Assembly: GCA_003694635.1 (NCBI GenBank)
Contig: RFKQ01000029.1
Span: 1 to 41,382, forward strand
DNA from: Planctomycetota bacterium
GTDB lineage: Bacteria; Planctomycetota; J132
Direction: 5' to 3'
DNA length: 41,382 bases
How positions within the stretch are numbered: position 1 is the first letter of the stretch; every line of letters starts with the position of its first letter. Below the pieces are notes generated by a model. It did not search any database. It worked only from the letters and a program-made list of their open reading frames with translations, and was not told where the DNA came from. Positions 17,440-27,100 of the stretch are shown in pieces. The translations under genes were made by a program, and so were the position numbers.

Positions 17440-19965
17440 TCAATTCTTCCGACCATAGCGCTGAAAGAGCATTTCTACCTCCCCCGGTATTTCCACCACA
17501 CAGCGAAACCCTAGATTATTCAGACGCTGAGTGGCTTCTAAAACGCTTCTATACGCCCCGCGGGCCACATGGGGAGCCTTGGATTTGGGCGTATTCCAAC
17601 CCCCTCCTTTCACCATCCGATAATCCCCTTTCAAATAACGCTCCACAGGCCTCTGCTGAGGATAAGCATAGTACCTATCACGCACCCATTCCTTGACGTT
17701 GCCCGCCATGTCAAAAACCCCATAAGGGCTCCGATCTTTGGGATAACTCCCCACCGGCTTGGTGTCCCCATACAAAGGGCTCCCCATGTTGCAAGGCCCT
17801 TTGGAAAAGGTATTCCCCCAAGGATACCGATTGCCCTGAACCCCCCTAGCGGCCTTCTCCCATTGGGCTTCGGTGGGAAGACGCTTTCCGCGAAATATAG
17901 CAAACGCCCGCGCTTCATACCAACTCACAAACACCACCGGATGCTTCCCCTTCTCTGCCGGAAAGGTTCCCCCGCGCCAATGACCGGGGCCAAGTTTACC
18001 CTCCTGATCCCGAAAATAAGCAAAAAAACGAGGATCCATTCCAGGCCAATATTTGGGCGTTTTGTAGCCCTCTTGATCCACAAAAACCTTAAACTCCTGA
18101 TTGGTTACCTCATATTTGTCAATGTAAAAACCCCTTATATTCTGCTTTTGGCCAGGCCAACGCTCCCCTTTTTTCGAACTTCCCCGAACAAAAGCACCCG
18201 GGGGAATATAGATCATATTGGACAACTTTTTGGAAAAGCTCCACAAAATTTGAACCTCCCGCATTTGCCCATAACTCAGCCTCAAGCGACTCAGAACCTG
18301 ACGAGCTGACTTTATCTTGCTCTGCTTGAGCAAATGCACCACTTCTCTCAAATCCCGATCCCTCTTCAAAAGTTTGAGGATTTCGGAGCGAATGCGAGCT
18401 AGCTTCTGGATTTTCGTCTCAATCTCCATCTGCAAACTTGTGCTGGAAATCTCTTTGACCTCTTGAAGAACCCTTTTAACAGACGCCAACTTGCGCAGCA
18501 GTGTCCTAGCCTGCGCCACCACAGCTTCCCTCTCCCGAGCCTCTCGATAACTTTGCAGGTAGCTTTCATAAACGGAGAGAGCTTTCTCATAACGAAGGGA
18601 TTGAACCTTTCTTCGTAAAAATTTTTTTAGTTCCTCCACCTCCTTCTGCCGCCCTTGGGAAAAGAGCGCCTCCTCCATCCCTCGCAAACGATCCCAAATC
18701 AAAGCATAATCCGCCCCCGGTGCATAGGCCTTTTGGAGCAACTGTTCAAACTTCTGCAACAACTTCGCTTTTTCCATATCCTCCATCACGTTCAGCGAAA
18801 ACTGCTCCCGAAGCAATTCCAATAAAGCTAGCGCTTGAGGATAAGAACCCCGCTTAATGTAAAAGCGAGCTCTGTCCATAATATTTTGAGAAAGCTCCCT
18901 CAAACTCTTCTCCGTCAATGACGGCTCGATATTCATCTTATGAGCCTTTTTTAAAAGAAGAATAGACCTTTTAAAATCTCCCTCCTGAAAGGATAGATCG
19001 CTCTGCCTGATCAACTCCTCGAAATGAACCCGCAAAATCGCATTTTGAATACGCTCTTTTTGAGAAGGAAATTTCTCTTTTAATCCCAGAAACCTTTCGC
19101 GCGCTAGAGAATATTTCCCCTCTTTCAATAGGCGGTACGCTTCAGAAAATTCTTTTGAAAACAAGATCTCCTTTTTAAGGTTTTCCACTTTTTTTTTGCC
19201 AACCCAAAAAGTTCCTTGCATTTTTTGAAGATACTCCAAAGCCTTGCCATAATCTCCGCTAGCAAACAGCTCAGAAGCTCGATCAAACACGCTATCGTTG
19301 TGATAAGCCAGATAACCTAAACCCGAAAAAGCCCCAAGAATAAAAATCATTATAAACACAAGAAAAGCATAGAGAAATTTTTCTCTACGGCGGCGAATTT
19401 TTATATAACTTGCCATCTCAAAGGCTTCCTCCCTCGCTGAAGAGGGAGAAGAAACCGCGGGCAAGGTGGGAAATCTACCTTCCTTGGCACGGACTTTAAT
19501 GGAAGGCCTGGCTGTGGTTTTACTTTTCTCCCCAACAGAGGAAGAAGTATTCTCCTCCCTTGGCACTACTTCCAAAGAATTTCCTTGAATCTGAAGAACC
19601 TGAGAAGAAGAAAGGTAGCCATGTTCCACAAGAATTTCCTGAATAGGGCGCCTGAATCCCTCTTGCTTTGCCACCTGCAAACACTGATCACTTACCTCTT
19701 TGGAAATAATCTTATTTTCCAAAGCTTTCTGAAGAAAACTCTGGCTTTCCTGAATGTTTTTGCTCCTCTGCTGTGCCGCTTCAATCTTCTCCACCTGATC
19801 CGGCTTTAGAAAACCGATTTCTTGCAAAATCTCACTTAGCTTTTTCTCCTTCCCCGCTTTTTGAAGCTTTTTTTGCACCTCCAAACATTTCTCAATTTGC
19901 TCTTGTTTGACAAGATTATTTTTTATAGCAATTTTGGCAAACAAGATATCTTCCTGACTCGACAT
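17440..19965 (-). CDS. Membrane protein: two N-terminal small helical repeats, TM helix, TPR/coiled-coil region and C-terminal FGE/SUMF1-fold domain
   Basis: Repeats ...LSEILQEIGFLKPDQVEKI / IQEILVEHGYLSSSQVLQI; TM FLYAFLVFIMIFILGAFSGLGYL; MIYIPPGAFVRGSS, YIDKYEVTNQEFKVFV, HPVVFVSWYEARAFAIFRGKRLPTEAQWEKAARG, RYPWGN, GFRCV. Confidence 0.9.
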   Translation of the reverse strand: MSSQEDILFAKIAIKNNLVKQEQIEKCLEVQKKLQKAGKEKKLSEILQEIGFLKPDQVEKIEAAQQRSKNIQESQSFLQKALENKIISKEVSDQCLQVAKQEGFRRPIQEILVEHGYLSSSQVLQIQGNSLEVVPREENTSSSVGEKSKTTARPSIKVRAKEGRFPTLPAVSSPSSAREEAFEMASYIKIRRRREKFLYAFLVFIMIFILGAFSGLGYLAYHNDSVFDRASELFASGDYGKALEYLQKMQGTFWVGKKKVENLKKEILFSKEFSEAYRLLKEGKYSLARERFLGLKEKFPSQKERIQNAILRVHFEELIRQSDLSFQEGDFKRSILLLKKAHKMNIEPSLTEKSLRELSQNIMDRARFYIKRGSYPQALALLELLREQFSLNVMEDMEKAKLLQKFEQLLQKAYAPGADYALIWDRLRGMEEALFSQGRQKEVEELKKFLRRKVQSLRYEKALSVYESYLQSYREAREREAVVAQARTLLRKLASVKRVLQEVKEISSTSLQMEIETKIQKLARIRSEILKLLKRDRDLREVVHLLKQSKIKSARQVLSRLRLSYGQMREVQILWSFSKKLSNMIYIPPGAFVRGSSKKGERWPGQKQNIRGFYIDKYEVTNQEFKVFVDQEGYKTPKYWPGMDPRFFAYFRDQEGKLGPGHWRGGTFPAEKGKHPVVFVSWYEARAFAIFRGKRLPTEAQWEKAARGVQGNRYPWGNTFSKGPCNMGSPLYGDTKPVGSYPKDRSPYGVFDMAGNVKEWVRDRYYAYPQQRPVERYLKGDYRMVKGGGWNTPKSKAPHVARGAYRSVLEATQRLNNLGFRCVVEIPGEVEMLFQRYGRKN

Positions 19966-20123
19966 ACTCCAGCGCCCTTTATATTCAGAAAATTATCCTT
20001 CCATCCGTTAGGACTATTCTAGCAAAATCTACCCCACTTTGCAAGAAGGTACAAAAAAGCCTGCAATTCTCCAAACCAACAACTTCACCCAACTCTTAAG
20101 AGAAAACTTCCCCCTCTCTCCCC

Positions 20124-21473
20124 TCATCCTAGTTTCCGCAATATTCCCACAAACGCATCCAGCTTTGCTCTAGAATTTGCTTCGCTTACCGCGACTAATA
20201 GCTCATCCTCCCTCTTGGAGAAATAGCGATGAAGCGGCAAGCCAGCCAAAATATTGTGTTTTAGACACTTTCGCACAACCTCCTCCGCCGGCAACGGACA
20301 AACCAACGTAAACTCACGGAAAAAGGGACCGCGATAGCGCAACGAAAAGCCCTCTATCCCCTCCACTTCCCGAGCCAAATAATGGGCCCGCTGGCAGCAA
20401 AGATTGGAAAGCTCGCCAAAACCAACCCTACCCAAAAGCGAAAGATAAATCGTCGTCCTAAGCGCCAAAAGAGCCTGATTCGTGCATATATTCGAAGTGG
20501 CCCTCTCCCGGCGAATATGCTGCTCCCTCGTCTGAAGGGTGAGCACATAGCCCACCTCACCCTCCGCATCCACCGTCTGACCTACAATCCGACCGGGCAT
20601 CCTGCGCAAATAATCCCGCTTGGCCGCCAAAAAGCCTACCGATGGCCCTCCCAACGATGCCGGGTTCCCCAAACTCTGAGCCTCGCCCACCACAATGTCC
20701 GCTCCCTTTTGGCCAGGCGCCTCGAATAAACCCAAGGAAAGAGGATCCACCACACACACCACCAACAGCGCATCCGCCCCATGTGCCAGCGATGCAATCC
20801 CATCCAGCTCCTCCATCACACCAAAAAAATTTGGCGTTTGCACCACCACCGCCGCCACATCCCCGCCCAAAAGCCCCTCCAGCGCCTCCAATTCCACTTG
20901 CCCACTCTCCTCACAACAGGGCACAAAACCAAAACTCAACTGGTGCTTTAAAAGAGTCTGCACCGTCTGCCGATACTCCGGATGCAAGGACTGAGGAAGA
21001 AGAACTTTCGATTTTTTTGTGATATTCTTCGCCATTAAAATCCCCTCTGCCAGAGCGGTGGATCCATCGTACATAGAAGCGTTCGCTGCATCCAAACCTA
21101 CCAGCTGAGCGATCATCGTCTGAAACTCAAAGAAAGCCTGCAACGCCCCCTGACTAGCCTCCGCTTGGTAGGGGGTGTACGCCGAATAAAACTCGCCTCT
21201 GCTCGAGAGAGTATCCACCACCGCCGGAATATAGTGTTCGTACACCCCTGCACCTAAAAAGGAATTTAGCTCGCGCAGAGAGCAATTTTTTTTGGCTATC
21301 TCCTCCAAATAGGCAAATAGCTGACTCTCACAAAGCCCCTCGGGGAAATCGGGATTTTCCCCCATGAGCAGCTCATTTGGAATCTGCTCCTGAAGGATTT
21401 CGTCCACCGACTTTTTGCCTATAGTCGAGAGCATTTTGGCAAGGTCTTCGTCCGTATGGGGAATATAAGACAT
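20124..21473 (-). CDS. gcvPA: Glycine dehydrogenase (decarboxylating), P-protein subunit 1
   Basis: YIPHTDEDLAKMLSTIGKKSVDEILQEQIP, FLGAGVYEHYIPAVVD, FYSAYTPYQAEASQGALQAFFEFQTMIAQLVGLDAANASMYDGSTALAEG. SD AAAGGAGAAAGT supports the start at 21473 rather than 21530. Confidence 0.95.
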   Translation of the reverse strand: MSYIPHTDEDLAKMLSTIGKKSVDEILQEQIPNELLMGENPDFPEGLCESQLFAYLEEIAKKNCSLRELNSFLGAGVYEHYIPAVVDTLSSRGEFYSAYTPYQAEASQGALQAFFEFQTMIAQLVGLDAANASMYDGSTALAEGILMAKNITKKSKVLLPQSLHPEYRQTVQTLLKHQLSFGFVPCCEESGQVELEALEGLLGGDVAAVVVQTPNFFGVMEELDGIASLAHGADALLVVCVVDPLSLGLFEAPGQKGADIVVGEAQSLGNPASLGGPSVGFLAAKRDYLRRMPGRIVGQTVDAEGEVGYVLTLQTREQHIRRERATSNICTNQALLALRTTIYLSLLGRVGFGELSNLCCQRAHYLAREVEGIEGFSLRYRGPFFREFTLVCPLPAEEVVRKCLKHNILAGLPLHRYFSKREDELLVAVSEANSRAKLDAFVGILRKLG

Positions 21474-21532
21474 ACTTTCTCCTTTTCCGTTGATCGGTTG
21501 GCCAAAAGGCGCAATGGCGCCAAGATCCACCT

Positions 21533-21916
21533 TTAGCTAGCGCATTCCTCATCGTATCTCTGCGCATCCAACAGCTGGGAAACCTCATCCAAATCGGATG
21601 GCTTGAGACGAATCATCCATCCCTTGTCGTAAGGACTTTCCTTTAGCCAGTCCAAATTTTCTTGAAGTTCCGCGTTTACCTCAAGAATCTCCCCCGAAAG
21701 CGGAGCAATCAGCTCAGAAGCCGCCTTCACCGACTCAATTTCTCCAAACGCCTCCCCAGCCTTCACCTGGCTGCCCGGCGTCAATAAATATTCCACAAAC
21801 ACAATATCGTTTAGCTCCTCCACCGCATAATCCGTAATCCCCACCACCGCAATATCCCCTTGGAATCGCACCCACTCATGGGTCGGAGTGTATTTTAACT
21901 CGCTAGGTCTAGGCAT
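21533..21916 (-). CDS. gcvH: Glycine cleavage system H protein
   Basis: YTPTHEWVRFQGDIAVVGITDYA; lipoyl-lysine context EIESVKAASEL. Start re-set to 21916 (MPRPSELKYT) next to SD GGAGGAA. Confidence 0.95.
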   Translation of the reverse strand: MPRPSELKYTPTHEWVRFQGDIAVVGITDYAVEELNDIVFVEYLLTPGSQVKAGEAFGEIESVKAASELIAPLSGEILEVNAELQENLDWLKESPYDKGWMIRLKPSDLDEVSQLLDAQRYDEECAS

Positions 21917-22044
21917 GAAGATATTCCTCCAAATCCTGAAAATATATCGACGCAAAACCAACAAAACTAAGAGAAATTTAGCACTAGTATAGGAGAGACG
22001 AATTTATTTTCAACCAAAACCCCCTTGGTTGGAAGCAATTTTCC

Positions 22045-23526
22045 TCAAGCACTGCCCTTGCCGGCAATAACCGCATAAGGAGTTTTGAGCAAAATCCACA
22101 AATCCAGCCAAAAGGACCAGTTTTCAATGTAGTAAATATCCAACAAAACCATCTCCTCAAAGTTGGTGGTGGCCCGACCAGAAACCTGCCACATTCCCGT
22201 GATCCCGGGAAGCACCTCCAGACGCTTGAGGTGCCAGGGCTGGTACAGCTCCACCTCATAGGGAATGGGGGGACGGGGGCCCACCAAGCTCATCTCCCCC
22301 CGCAACACGTTAAATAGCTGTGGCAGCTCATCCAAACTGGTGCGGCGAAGAAAGCGCCCCACCTTTGTGATCCGAGGGTCATCCACCATCTTGTTGATCT
22401 TCTCCCCTTCCCGAGAAGTCTGGCTGACCTCCTGCCCTTGGATAAGTTTGGCCATGTACTCCTTGTGAAGGGAAGCATCGGAGTTGGTGTACATGGTGCG
22501 AAATTTATATACCCAAAAACACTTTCCTCCCTTTCCCACTCTTTTCTGTTTGAAAAAAACAGGGCCTTTTGAGGTGGCTTTGATCAAAACGGCAATTACT
22601 AGAAACAGAGGGCTTAGCAAAATCACCCCCACCAGCGCTCCTATCAAATCCATGCTCCGCTTGGCCAAAAGGTTCGCTCCCTGCAACACGGGCTCCTTAA
22701 GCTGAATGAGAGGAATCCCCTGTAGAGTCTCTGTGTTGATCTTAGAGGTGATGATATCGAAGAGACGAGAGCGGATGCGCACATTCAAACCCAAATCCTT
22801 GGCTTTTTCCACAAGCTCAATCATCCTTAAATGGCTAAGGTTGGAGATGGCGATAAAAATTTCCTCCACCCCGAGCTCGGGGGCCAGCTTGGTGAGCTCA
22901 TCCAGCGTTCCTAGCACAGGCAAAGACACGACAGTCTCCCCAGCAAGCTCAGGTTCATCGTCCAAAAAACCCAACACATCGAAGCCATAATGGGGGTTGA
23001 GCTGCAGCTCCTGAGCTAAAAACTGCCCGCTTCTGCCAGCTCCGAGAATGAGAGCTTTTTTGCGATAGCGCTCCCGGTTGAATAAAGGGCGCAAAATCAA
23101 ACAGCGCACCCCCATCTCCATCACAAGAATGGCGATAAAAGCAAACACCAAAATCAATCGCCTTTCTGTAAAATAGGGGTATTTCGCAAAAAACACAAAA
23201 CTGCCTATGGTCATCAAAGCCAAAAAACTGCTCTCGATAATCCGAAAAGCTTGCTTCCAACCCGTAGCCAAATTCCGCCGGCTGTAGAGGTTGTTGCGCA
23301 AAAAAAAGAAGATAAAAATACAACCGAATAGCGCCATTGCCCCAACATGTTGGGGAGTAAACCGCAAGCTAGGGTCGTTGACGGCCATCCACCCCGAGCT
23401 CACCCGGATATAATAGCCAAGGTAAAGGCCAAGGGAGATAATAAGGATATCTAAAATAATGAGGACAAATCGAGCCAATTGAATAGGCCTTCGACTAGCG
23501 TCCAGCGGAAGGGGAGAAGATGGCAC
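22045..23526 (-). CDS. Exopolysaccharide biosynthesis polyprenyl glycosylphosphotransferase (WbaP/WcaJ-like)
   Basis: N-terminal TM segments, CoA-binding-like domain ([17 protein letters not shown]), C-terminal sugar transferase [79 protein letters not shown] start. Confidence 0.93.
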   Translation of the reverse strand: MPSSPLPLDASRRPIQLARFVLIILDILIISLGLYLGYYIRVSSGWMAVNDPSLRFTPQHVGAMALFGCIFIFFFLRNNLYSRRNLATGWKQAFRIIESSFLALMTIGSFVFFAKYPYFTERRLILVFAFIAILVMEMGVRCLILRPLFNRERYRKKALILGAGRSGQFLAQELQLNPHYGFDVLGFLDDEPELAGETVVSLPVLGTLDELTKLAPELGVEEIFIAISNLSHLRMIELVEKAKDLGLNVRIRSRLFDIITSKINTETLQGIPLIQLKEPVLQGANLLAKRSMDLIGALVGVILLSPLFLVIAVLIKATSKGPVFFKQKRVGKGGKCFWVYKFRTMYTNSDASLHKEYMAKLIQGQEVSQTSREGEKINKMVDDPRITKVGRFLRRTSLDELPQLFNVLRGEMSLVGPRPPIPYEVELYQPWHLKRLEVLPGITGMWQVSGRATTNFEEMVLLDIYYIENWSFWLDLWILLKTPYAVIAGKGSA

Positions 23527-23591
23527 CCAAAATCTCCTTTCGTTTCTCCTTTAAATAAGCTCTCTAAACTCCATCCAAAGGGATGGCAGGT

Positions 23592-24131
23592 TTAAAACTT
23601 ATGATAAATGGCAAGATACTCTTTGAGCCTCTCTAAGGCAAGATGAATTCTGGACTTCACCGTTCCGAGAGGAATATCCAGAATATCCGCAATTTCCCGG
23701 TGAGTGAAATTCTCAAAAATACTCATCACCAAAACAATTCTAAGTTTCTCAGAGAGCTGTTGCAAAGCCTTTTCTACGTCCAGATTTCTATCGCTTTGAT
23801 AGGTCAAATAAAAGGGGGCGTCCTCCACCACCTCAAGAGACATCGAAGCGATTCTTTTCTGCTTTCTCAGCCAATCTATCCACAAATTTCTAGCAATGGT
23901 GTAGAGAAATGTGGAAAACTTGCCTTTTTTCCGGTAGTCCTTTTGGCAACAGTGGAGTTTTAGAAACGTCTCTTGGACCAATTCTTCCGCTACGTCTTTT
24001 TCCACTCCAAGGCGGAAAAAGAAAGCGAAAAGCCGCTCTTGATAGCGGCAGACCAAGCTTGCAAAGGCGTCGCGATCGCCCTGAGAGGATTGTAGCATCA
24101 GCTCTTCATCAGTACGATAGTCTTTCTTCAC
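23592..24131 (-). CDS. ECF-type sigma-70 family RNA polymerase sigma factor
   Basis: Region 2 (FASLVCRYQERLFAFFFRLGV..DVAEELVQETFLKL) and region 4 (FENFTHREIADILDIPLGTVKSRIHLALERLKEYL). GTG start overlaps the stop of the upstream gene as GTGA. Confidence 0.92.
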   Translation of the reverse strand: MKKDYRTDEELMLQSSQGDRDAFASLVCRYQERLFAFFFRLGVEKDVAEELVQETFLKLHCCQKDYRKKGKFSTFLYTIARNLWIDWLRKQKRIASMSLEVVEDAPFYLTYQSDRNLDVEKALQQLSEKLRIVLVMSIFENFTHREIADILDIPLGTVKSRIHLALERLKEYLAIYHKF

Positions 24132-27100
24132 CGCAAACCTCGAAAAGGAAGCATGTAAGATTCAAGCAAAAAAGAGGGATCCGGGACCGTGTAGATTTGA
24201 TTAAAGTCCTCCCAAGAGTAGAGTAGAGTGGAAAAGCGCACCTCCTCGGATTGAATTGGCTCCGATGAAGGGTCAGAGCGAGAGGTGGAGATTTTTCGTT
24301 TTAGGTAAAATTCTACATTGTGCTGTTGTTGATGAGAGATCAGCTTTACCACAATTTTGCCAGCCCGTATTTCATAGAGAAGGAGGTTGGAAGCTGAAGA
24401 TTCTAGGGAGTAGTTGGGATAGCGCTGAGTTAAAAAGTACTCCAGCTGCTCTCGGAGAATATCCACTTGGCATTTTTTGTAGAAGGTGCCTAGAAGATAG
24501 AGGAACAAAAAGCGGGGGAGGGGGGGAAGGTTTTGCAATTCTTTCGCGCTTGGAAAGGTGGCAAGCAATTGGCCGTTTTTTTCCTCTAGAAGGATTTGAA
24601 GGGGGAGCTCTTTTCGCTGCTCGCTAGAGGAGGAAGGCGGAAAGCGAAGGGAGAGGGAGAAGTGGATGGTGTTGGAAGAAATCTCCACAGAATGGGCGCG
24701 GATATGGACATCCTCTAGAAGGGGATGAAGGCTGAGTGGATAGAGAAAATCGGCCTTGAGGAACCGTTCTAAATCTTTTTGTAAATGATCGATTTCCTTT
24801 TCTATGGCAAGGAGCTTGGAGGTATCGCCGCTGATTCGAGCCTCGGCCACGGCGTTTCTGTATTTGCGAAAGAGGTGGGGAATGGTGCCCGAGTGAAAGC
24901 CCGGCCGGAGCAGTTGAGGAATGGTTTCCCCGTGAGAGCCTACGGAGAGGGGGGTAATATGAGTAGCCCGGTTGTGATAGTAGAGGCGCCAATTTTCTTT
25001 CAGCTCCCACATCAAAAAACCAAAGATACCAGAGAAAAAGAAGGTGGTAAAGTAAGCAAAACCCTTGGCCGCAATCACGGGCAAAACAGAGGAAGAAATA
25101 TGAAACAAAGAGGCGTTTAAATCTCCATAAAAAGGGATAAGAAGCTTGTAGGTGATGGAGACTACAGGAAATTTTAAAGGATTGACCTGAGGTTCAAGAA
25201 AGAGGATGATATAAATCGTTAGAATATAGGCCACAGGTAGCCAGAAGAGAATGAAAAACACCTTCACCACTTTTTGGAAGTATCCTTCTCCGCGGCTAAA
25301 TCGCAGATAATCCTCGAACACATAAAGAAGGTGCTCCATCCAAGCCATTGCCGATCGAGTAAGCTTCACCGCTAGCTGAAACAAAGCGAGAAGAAAGTCC
25401 TTGGTAAGGCGTTCGATAAAAACAGAGACCGTATCGGCCACCAGCCCCCCTAAGAGAACACCCGCGCGGGTGTTGATAAGAGCTAGGGAGATTTGGAAGT
25501 AAAGAAAACCTATCCCTCCCCAGAGCTGCCATTCCTGCCAATGGGGAGGCTGATAAAAAAGAATTTGATCTTTATAAAAAACTATAGTCAACCCTAACAA
25601 AACCGCTGAACTTAAAAGAGGGGATAAAAAAAAGTTGACAAATTTTTTATATTTTTTTCTCAGCTTTGCCAAACAATCCAAAGGTATCCTAAGAAGAGCC
25701 CTTCCCACAACCCAACCCATGCGGAGCATATCGAGAAAAAATTGGCGGACTTTTCCCACATAGAGCACCGCTAAAATAGCCACCGCTAGGGAGAAAATAT
25801 TTCTATAACCATCCGGAAACTCTGTCAAATCCAGAAATTGCAGCGGAGGATCGGTGAAATGGCCAATTGTCATGGAAAGAGTGGTAAGAATTAGGACCGA
25901 AGAGCCAAGAGGAACAATGAGGTATTTTGAGAGAAATCGCCCCACTCCCGTGCCAAAAAATAAGGAGCTTAGGCGTTGTAAAAGGCGGATATAAACTTCC
26001 GCTGGCCGATGGATACCTTTGAGTTCCTTGCCTAGGGTTTTGTCCAATTTTAAGAGAGGATCGAGGAAAAATAAATCCCAGAGGCCGACATCCTTGAGTT
26101 TTAGATCGTTTTTGCTGATCACATCCCGGAGGTTGGAAAAATAGCTGTGCCCCCGTTGGAGGATAAGTTGGAGAAATTCCGTTTGGATTTTTTCAAAAGC
26201 GATTTTTTCTTGGGCAAGCTTGGGGGAAAAACCGTGCTCGAGTAGGGCTTTTTCTAAAATAGGGCGCAGCTGTTTCGAAATTTCAAGGTTGCTATTTTTA
26301 CAGGCTTGAGAGATGGTCTCAGAGTATTCGAGAACGATTTTGCGCGGGAGCTTAAGTTTGTCCACTTTTTTTTGAGCTGATTGCAGATACTTGAGCTTGC
26401 GAAATAGAGGGTAGTATTTCAGGGGAAAAACCAGCGGGGATTTGCCCAACGAGCTAAGCCACCCAAAGAGATCCAATTGAGAGAATTCTTTTTGAGCGTC
26501 CACATAGCTGCTTTGTATATCGAGAAGAAGGTGCTCTTCCATGCTTCGCTTGCTCAGGACTGTTTTGTGGACGAGGTATTCGATTAGGCTCTCAAGGCGT
26601 TTTTGGTGCTCTTGGGCTTCGATTTTCGTTTGGGTTATAAAATTTTCGGCGACGGGGCGGATATAGGAGCGAAATTCTTGATTGAGCAGCTCCCGGAGTT
26701 GGTTGGCCTCTTGGATTTCATAGCGGTGATAGAATTCTTCCACCACCCCCATCGCTTTGCGGAAGTTGATCATGGCCAGGACAAGGTTGCCTTTTCTCTT
26801 CGCCAAAAGGGCTTTGAAATAGAGCCGAAAAAAACTATGTCTTCGGTAGGAATCCCACACCGAGAGAGCAGATGGAAAAAGCAAGAAAAAACCTCTCGCA
26901 TAAAAGTAAAGCGCCCAGCCTCCCAAAACCAAGAACAGAAAGCGCCATATCCGATAAAATATGTATCGCCCGAGGGAGATATTCTGATGGTTAAATTTTT
27001 CGGCAACTTCGCAGAAAGAGTGGAGGCTTTTTTGGGTGGTCTGCTTTCGGCGTTGATTTTCTCTATCCAGTTCAAGGGAATTTGAGGGGCGCAGGGAGAG

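Noticed and set aside
12909-19965. Diversity-generating retroelement, suggested by two FGE/C-type-lectin-fold proteins
   Set aside because: No reverse-transcriptase ORF and no adenine-rich template repeat of the FGE C-termini in the window; the two genes look like ordinary diverged paralogues.
22800-24500. Replication origin at the skew sign change
   Set aside because: No dnaA/dnaN/gyr genes and no cluster of DnaA boxes (only isolated near-matches such as CTATCCACA inside the sigma gene); the region is continuous coding sequence.
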